Assembly: GCA_021204045.1 (NCBI GenBank) | Contig: JAJQAA010000039.1 | Span: 40,318 to 104,317, forward strand | Direction: 5' to 3' | Length of the DNA: 64,000 bases | Source of the DNA: Clostridiales bacterium | Lineage (GTDB): Bacteria > Bacillota > Clostridia > Lachnospirales > Lachnospiraceae | In this document: in pieces, positions 61,301-64,000 of the stretch | How positions within the stretch are numbered: position 1 is the stretch's first letter | Layout of the letters: every line of letters begins with the position of its first letter | The notes under the pieces: model-generated | Told to the model about the DNA's origin: nothing | The model's database searches: none | The model's input: only the letters and a program-made list of their open reading frames with translations | Made by a program: the position numbers and the translations under genes

Positions 61301-61409
61301 ATTCTTTGTTATAATCGGCGTTGGTTCCTTCCTCGTACCCATTCTGCTCAACGAGCCACTTTACGATTAAGGTTTCAAGACCGTTTTCCTTTGTGTTGGT
61401 AAAAGCCAC
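58347..61409 (-). CDS. hsdR: Type I restriction endonuclease subunit R
   Basis: This 1020-residue protein has an N-terminal PD-(D/E)XK nuclease (LALDICLFINGLPVITMELK near residues 130-150), then an SF2 translocase: Walker A TQHSAGSGKSNTIAWLAH near residue 300, DEAH box IIIDEAHSGQSG, TATPKNKTEEMFG and motif VI QTLSRLNRACPGKDEVYV. It cuts DNA away from unmethylated sites with HsdM and HsdS. The start is GTG, with AGGAGG upstream, 2 bases after the hsdS stop. Confidence 0.96.
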   Translation of the reverse strand: MAFTNTKENGLETLIVKWLVEQNGYEEGTNADYNKEYAVDETRLLRFLQDTQPKEMEKLGVFKSDTKKRQFMNRLSGEIAKRGIIDVLRKGVKVYPADLIMFYLTPTENNQQARIMYEKNIFSVTRQLRYSQDAGKLALDICLFINGLPVITMELKNQLTKQNTENAVNQYMEDRDPHDLLFSFKRCMVHFAVDDATIQFCTKLDRKNSWFLPFNKGYNDGAGNPPNPDGLMTDYLWKDILTKRKLSRIIENYAQVIEEVDEDTKKKTVKQIWPRYHQLDCVEKLLADVKENGVGKRYLTQHSAGSGKSNTIAWLAHQLIGLEQDGHPMIDSVLVVTDRRILDKQIRNTIKQFMQVKNTVTWAEHSGDLRKAIQDGKRIIITTIEKFPYIVSEIGQEHKNSKFAIIIDEAHSGQSGRNSANMNLALSGLATDDDADNEDKINAMMEGRKLVSSASYFAFTATPKNKTEEMFGVAYEEDGEIKHRPFHVYTMKQAIQEGFILDVLKNYTTIDSWYKIMKTVEDDPMFDKKRAQKKLRAFVEGNSEVVAKKAAMIVEHFHEQVIAKKKINGKARAMVVTASIPRCIEYYYAINKCLSERHSPYKTIVAFSGDHKYNGNEPALTSASLNGFPDAKIPKEFKKDPYRILIVADMFQTGFDEPLLQTMYVDKPLYDIAAVQTLSRLNRACPGKDEVYVLDFANKTSVIEEAFSKFYRTTILSGETDPNKLYDLITLMESYQVYDDNDIEKLVDLFLSGAERDRLDPILDACTAVYKQLELDDQIKFKSAAKSFVRTYGFLGSILPYGNVEWEKLSIFLNLLIPKLPSPRGDDLSEGILSTIDLNSYRNEVQEAISIKLEDTDAEIAPVPAGKVGHIVEPEMDLLSKIIMDFNDMFGNINWNDADNVQRQILAIPEMVSKDKKYQNAMRNSDEQEARTESERALQQVIFSIMADNMELFKQFQDNPSFKKWLSDMVFNLTYNPEGKPYVIPGEDTGRKAAIYEFPQEEWSMVAEDTVPYGTKKDKR

Positions 61410-61411
61410 GG

Positions 61412-62803
61412 TTAATCCTCCTGTTCATCGGTTTCTTCTAATTCTTCATCTGTGTTTGATTCAGAATCATCATTTTCATCCACAAATTCATAATCAGGAA
61501 TTACAACATTTCGGACATCTAATGCACCGGTAATAACATCCAATATCACACGATTCTTCATTTCGTGTAACTGCTCAATCTGTTTCTCATAGTCAGATAT
61601 CATTTGGTTTACTGAATTTGCAATACCGTCTATATGATCAGCTATTGCCTCCTGCTCTTCGTAAGATGGAAAAGCAATCAAAAGATTTGACACCTTGTCC
61701 CAGCTTCTAAAATCACTTGTATTTTGACGTACACCGTTTGAAATTGCCTTGTAAACTTTTGTATAGGCCATCATCTTTAAATAATAAGAAACAAATCGTT
61801 TGCTCTGATTGCAAGTGCAAACATGAACAACTGGTGTACACATTCCGTCAAACTCAGATATAGCTATTGCGCCATGCCATGTATCCATACCGTGAATCAA
61901 TAAATCGCCACGGTGGACACCTTGATATATGTCATCTGATGAAGCAATCAATCCAAGTTTAGAATCTCCTCTTTTTTTAACGTCCCCACTATTAGAACAA
62001 ATTAATAGTTCAGCATTTTCTGGAACAGCTCGTCTTTGTTTCTGCAGAAGGTACTTTAATTTTGTCTCTTTCCATTCTTTTGGCACTTCCTGAAGCCAAT
62101 ATATCTCTGTAGGTCTCATTTCTGTCTCAGTAAGTCCATGTGTAACATAATAGCTAATAGCCGATTCCTTATACTCTTTTAGTAGCTTAATTTCGCGTTT
62201 CTTAGCAGATATCATTCTGTTAATCAGAAATGTTTTCCAATTCAAATATGCTACTATTTTATCCTGCTCTTTTTTAGGAGGAAGTGGGAGATTTACATTA
62301 TTTAAGTAGTCCATTGAAATGCGCATACGCACAGTATTTAACTTTCCTGTACTCGACTCATGCATTAAAATGCCTTTCCCAAGTCCCAGCAAACTACGTT
62401 GAAAAGGTAGTAATCTAAACAAATAATGAAAGTACCATATGTTGCAGTTTTCATCGTCACGAGGATAAAGAGCATAATACACAGGACTGATAGCCCCATC
62501 CCATTTAGATACACCAGCTGATCCTGCAACAACATTCATGCAGTTCACAAGCAAATCATTCTTTCTTGCCACACTATATTTTGTCAAATCATCCTTAGGC
62601 TTATTTCCACCTACACCTTCCTTTTCGTTTACAGGAACAACTCCTTGATTGGCAGTCAGTGACAAAATAAAATCCGTCACAATAGGATTATTCTTTTCCT
62701 TGCGAATTTGTAAAATCCTCTTTAAACGGAGCATTTTCCAATGAGAAGGAATCTTATTTACCCACTTTTCGGAAACGTCCTGAAACTGATATTGATTATT
62801 CAT
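61412..62803 (-). CDS. hsdS: Type I restriction specificity subunit
   Basis: This 463-residue protein has two target-recognition domains that each begin with the family segment: IPSHWKMLRLKRIL near residue 18 and VPKEWKETKLKYLL near residue 238. Each domain ends with a helical spacer (LPPKKEQDKIVAYLNWKTFLI; FPSYEEQEAIADHIDGIAN). A Glu/Asp-rich tail follows. It overlaps the hsdM end by 8 bases. It directs both methylation and restriction. Confidence 0.95.
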   Translation of the reverse strand: MNNQYQFQDVSEKWVNKIPSHWKMLRLKRILQIRKEKNNPIVTDFILSLTANQGVVPVNEKEGVGGNKPKDDLTKYSVARKNDLLVNCMNVVAGSAGVSKWDGAISPVYYALYPRDDENCNIWYFHYLFRLLPFQRSLLGLGKGILMHESSTGKLNTVRMRISMDYLNNVNLPLPPKKEQDKIVAYLNWKTFLINRMISAKKREIKLLKEYKESAISYYVTHGLTETEMRPTEIYWLQEVPKEWKETKLKYLLQKQRRAVPENAELLICSNSGDVKKRGDSKLGLIASSDDIYQGVHRGDLLIHGMDTWHGAIAISEFDGMCTPVVHVCTCNQSKRFVSYYLKMMAYTKVYKAISNGVRQNTSDFRSWDKVSNLLIAFPSYEEQEAIADHIDGIANSVNQMISDYEKQIEQLHEMKNRVILDVITGALDVRNVVIPDYEFVDENDDSESNTDEELEETDEQED

Positions 62804-64000
62804 TAGCTTCCTCCACTATAGTACTAAGAATGCCCTCTGTTTTAGCTTCCATATTGCGCAAATCAGATACAATATCGTCCATTGTTCTCAATGTAACATG
62901 TTTGTAAAAATACTTGGTAAAACTCAATTCGTAGCCTATCTGGATTTTCTTTTTATCAACCCATGCATTTGGCGCATATGGTTTAACCTCAGCATCCATA
63001 AATCCTTCAATGCCACCCGGATAAGTAAACGGAATGATTTCTGTGTCTGTCTTTTCCTTATCAGGAATAGGTTTTCCTTTCTTATCTACAACAATATTTC
63101 CATCATGATCCAATAGTGGTTGCAAAACAGTGATTTTCCAAAATCCAAAATCAGAATTGCTAAAAATTCTGCTCACTTCACTTTCTTCCATTGAAAGGAA
63201 AATCTGTAAAATCTGTTTTTATAATTCAGGAGTCAATTCACAACTCTTTTTTCCCATATTTTTCTTTAACGGAGATTTCATTGCAGTAGCATCAATAAGC
63301 TGAACTTTTCCCTTTCGTCGTTCTTCCTTCCTATTTGTTAATACCCAAATATATGTACCAAGACTCGTGTTATAAAACATACTTTCTGGCAAAGCTATGA
63401 TTGCCTCAACAAGATCATTTTCAAACATGAAGCGTCTGGCATTGCTCTCGCCGCTGCCAGCGTCTCCGCTAAACAACGAAGATGCATTATGGACTTCCGC
63501 AATACGACTACCAAGTACCGTATCTTTTTTCATCTTAGAAATATTATTTAGTAAAAAAAGCAGTTGTCCATCACTGGTTTTCGGTAGCATTTGTATTTCA
63601 GTTGTATCAGGCAAATATGCATTAAAACGTGTATCCAGAATGTCCTTCTTTCCACCCATTTTTTCAGCATCTGTTTTCCAGCTTTTACCATAGGGCGGAT
63701 TGGAAAGCATAAAATCAAATTGGCGTGAAGCATTTTGATCATCCGACAGCGTAGAACCATACATAATGTGAGAGGCTTCCTCACCATCTCCCTTCAACAA
63801 CATATCTGCCGTACAGATAGCATAAGTCTCTGGGTTAATTTCCTGTCCAAAAAGATGGATTGACACATCCTTGCCACGTCTCTTGGCAAGCGTTAAAAGT
63901 CTATCCTGTGCAACAGTGAGCATCCCACCGGTGCCACACGCTCCGTCTATCCGGACGCTATCTTTGATACAAGAGGTTTCTGTGCAAGTCAGGGCAGAAG
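62796..64000 (-). pseudogene. hsdM: Type I methyltransferase subunit hsdM, interrupted by an in-frame stop (partial at right edge)
   Basis: From the right edge the frame reads motif I IDGACGTGGMLTVAQDRL, LFGQEINPETYAICTADML, the catalytic motif FDFMLSNPPYGKSWKTD and GSRIAEVHNASSLFSGDAG. At 63219-63221 a TAA follows CELTPEL. The same frame continues past it as KQILQIFLSMEESEVSRIF...FGFWKITVLQP, which is the normal HsdM continuation, to 62796. So one nonsense codon splits an otherwise intact gene into about 250 and 131 residue parts. The C-terminal part could be restarted at the ATG at 63189-63191. Confidence 0.85.

Noticed and set aside
1..64000. CRISPR arrays, insertion sequences, prophage genes
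   Set aside because: No regularly spaced repeats with unique spacers, no transposase or integrase and no phage structural genes were recognised in any frame.

Overview
The window looks like a chromosomal segment of a fairly GC-rich, Gram-positive gut-type Clostridia, most likely a Lachnospiraceae member. Reasons are the clostridial butyrate genes (thiolase, crotonase, 3-hydroxybutyryl-CoA dehydrogenase and a Roseburia-type butyryl-CoA:acetate CoA-transferase), oxygen-sensitive 2-hydroxyacyl-CoA dehydratase genes, AGGAGG-type ribosome binding sites and RecD2, Mbl and GlpP. No species is claimed. Most genes lie on the minus strand.

Layout. 0-2 kb: a tripartite tricarboxylate transporter (tctCBA; tctA runs off the left edge). 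2-8 kb: glyA, comF, recD2 and the actin homologue mbl, whose leader is unusually structured. 8-10.5 kb: an HD-domain protein, tRNA-Gly(CCC) and trpS. 10.6-17 kb: a TRAP transporter divergent from a membrane-bound AraC-type regulator, then a metallo-beta-lactamase-fold hydrolase. 17-19 kb: leuA. 19-24 kb: a GntR regulator, a second TRAP transporter and a mannonate-dehydratase-like enzyme, which together look like a sugar-acid uptake and catabolism operon. 24-28.8 kb: glmS, a HAD-like protein, glpP and a split mgtC. 28.8-36 kb: a long housekeeping cluster (tex, tsaE, tsaB, rimI, a zinc-ribbon protein, rnz, tsaD, ispD) that contains the tRNA t6A modification proteins. 36-43 kb: hom, a PepV-like dipeptidase, prfC, coaBC and the divergent coaX. 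43.7-48.3 kb: the butyrate module, thl-crt-hbd divergent from the CoA-transferase gene, with a near-perfect Rex-type operator over the thl promoter. 48.6-52.9 kb: an activase/dehydratase pair.

52.9 kb to the right edge is a different kind of DNA: visibly richer in A+T and filled with defence-type and decayed genes. It holds an AAA-ATPase/PD-(D/E)XK protein, a decayed DNA methylase, a nitroreductase, a two-gene system made of an SMC/Rad50-like ATPase and a PD-(D/E)XK-like nuclease (the nuclease carries a one-base frameshift near its start), and a type I restriction-modification system whose hsdM is cut by an in-frame stop codon. The SMC-nuclease pair, which resembles Lamassu or ABC-three-component systems, is the best candidate for a little-described system here.

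All functional names come from reading protein motifs by eye. No database search was run.
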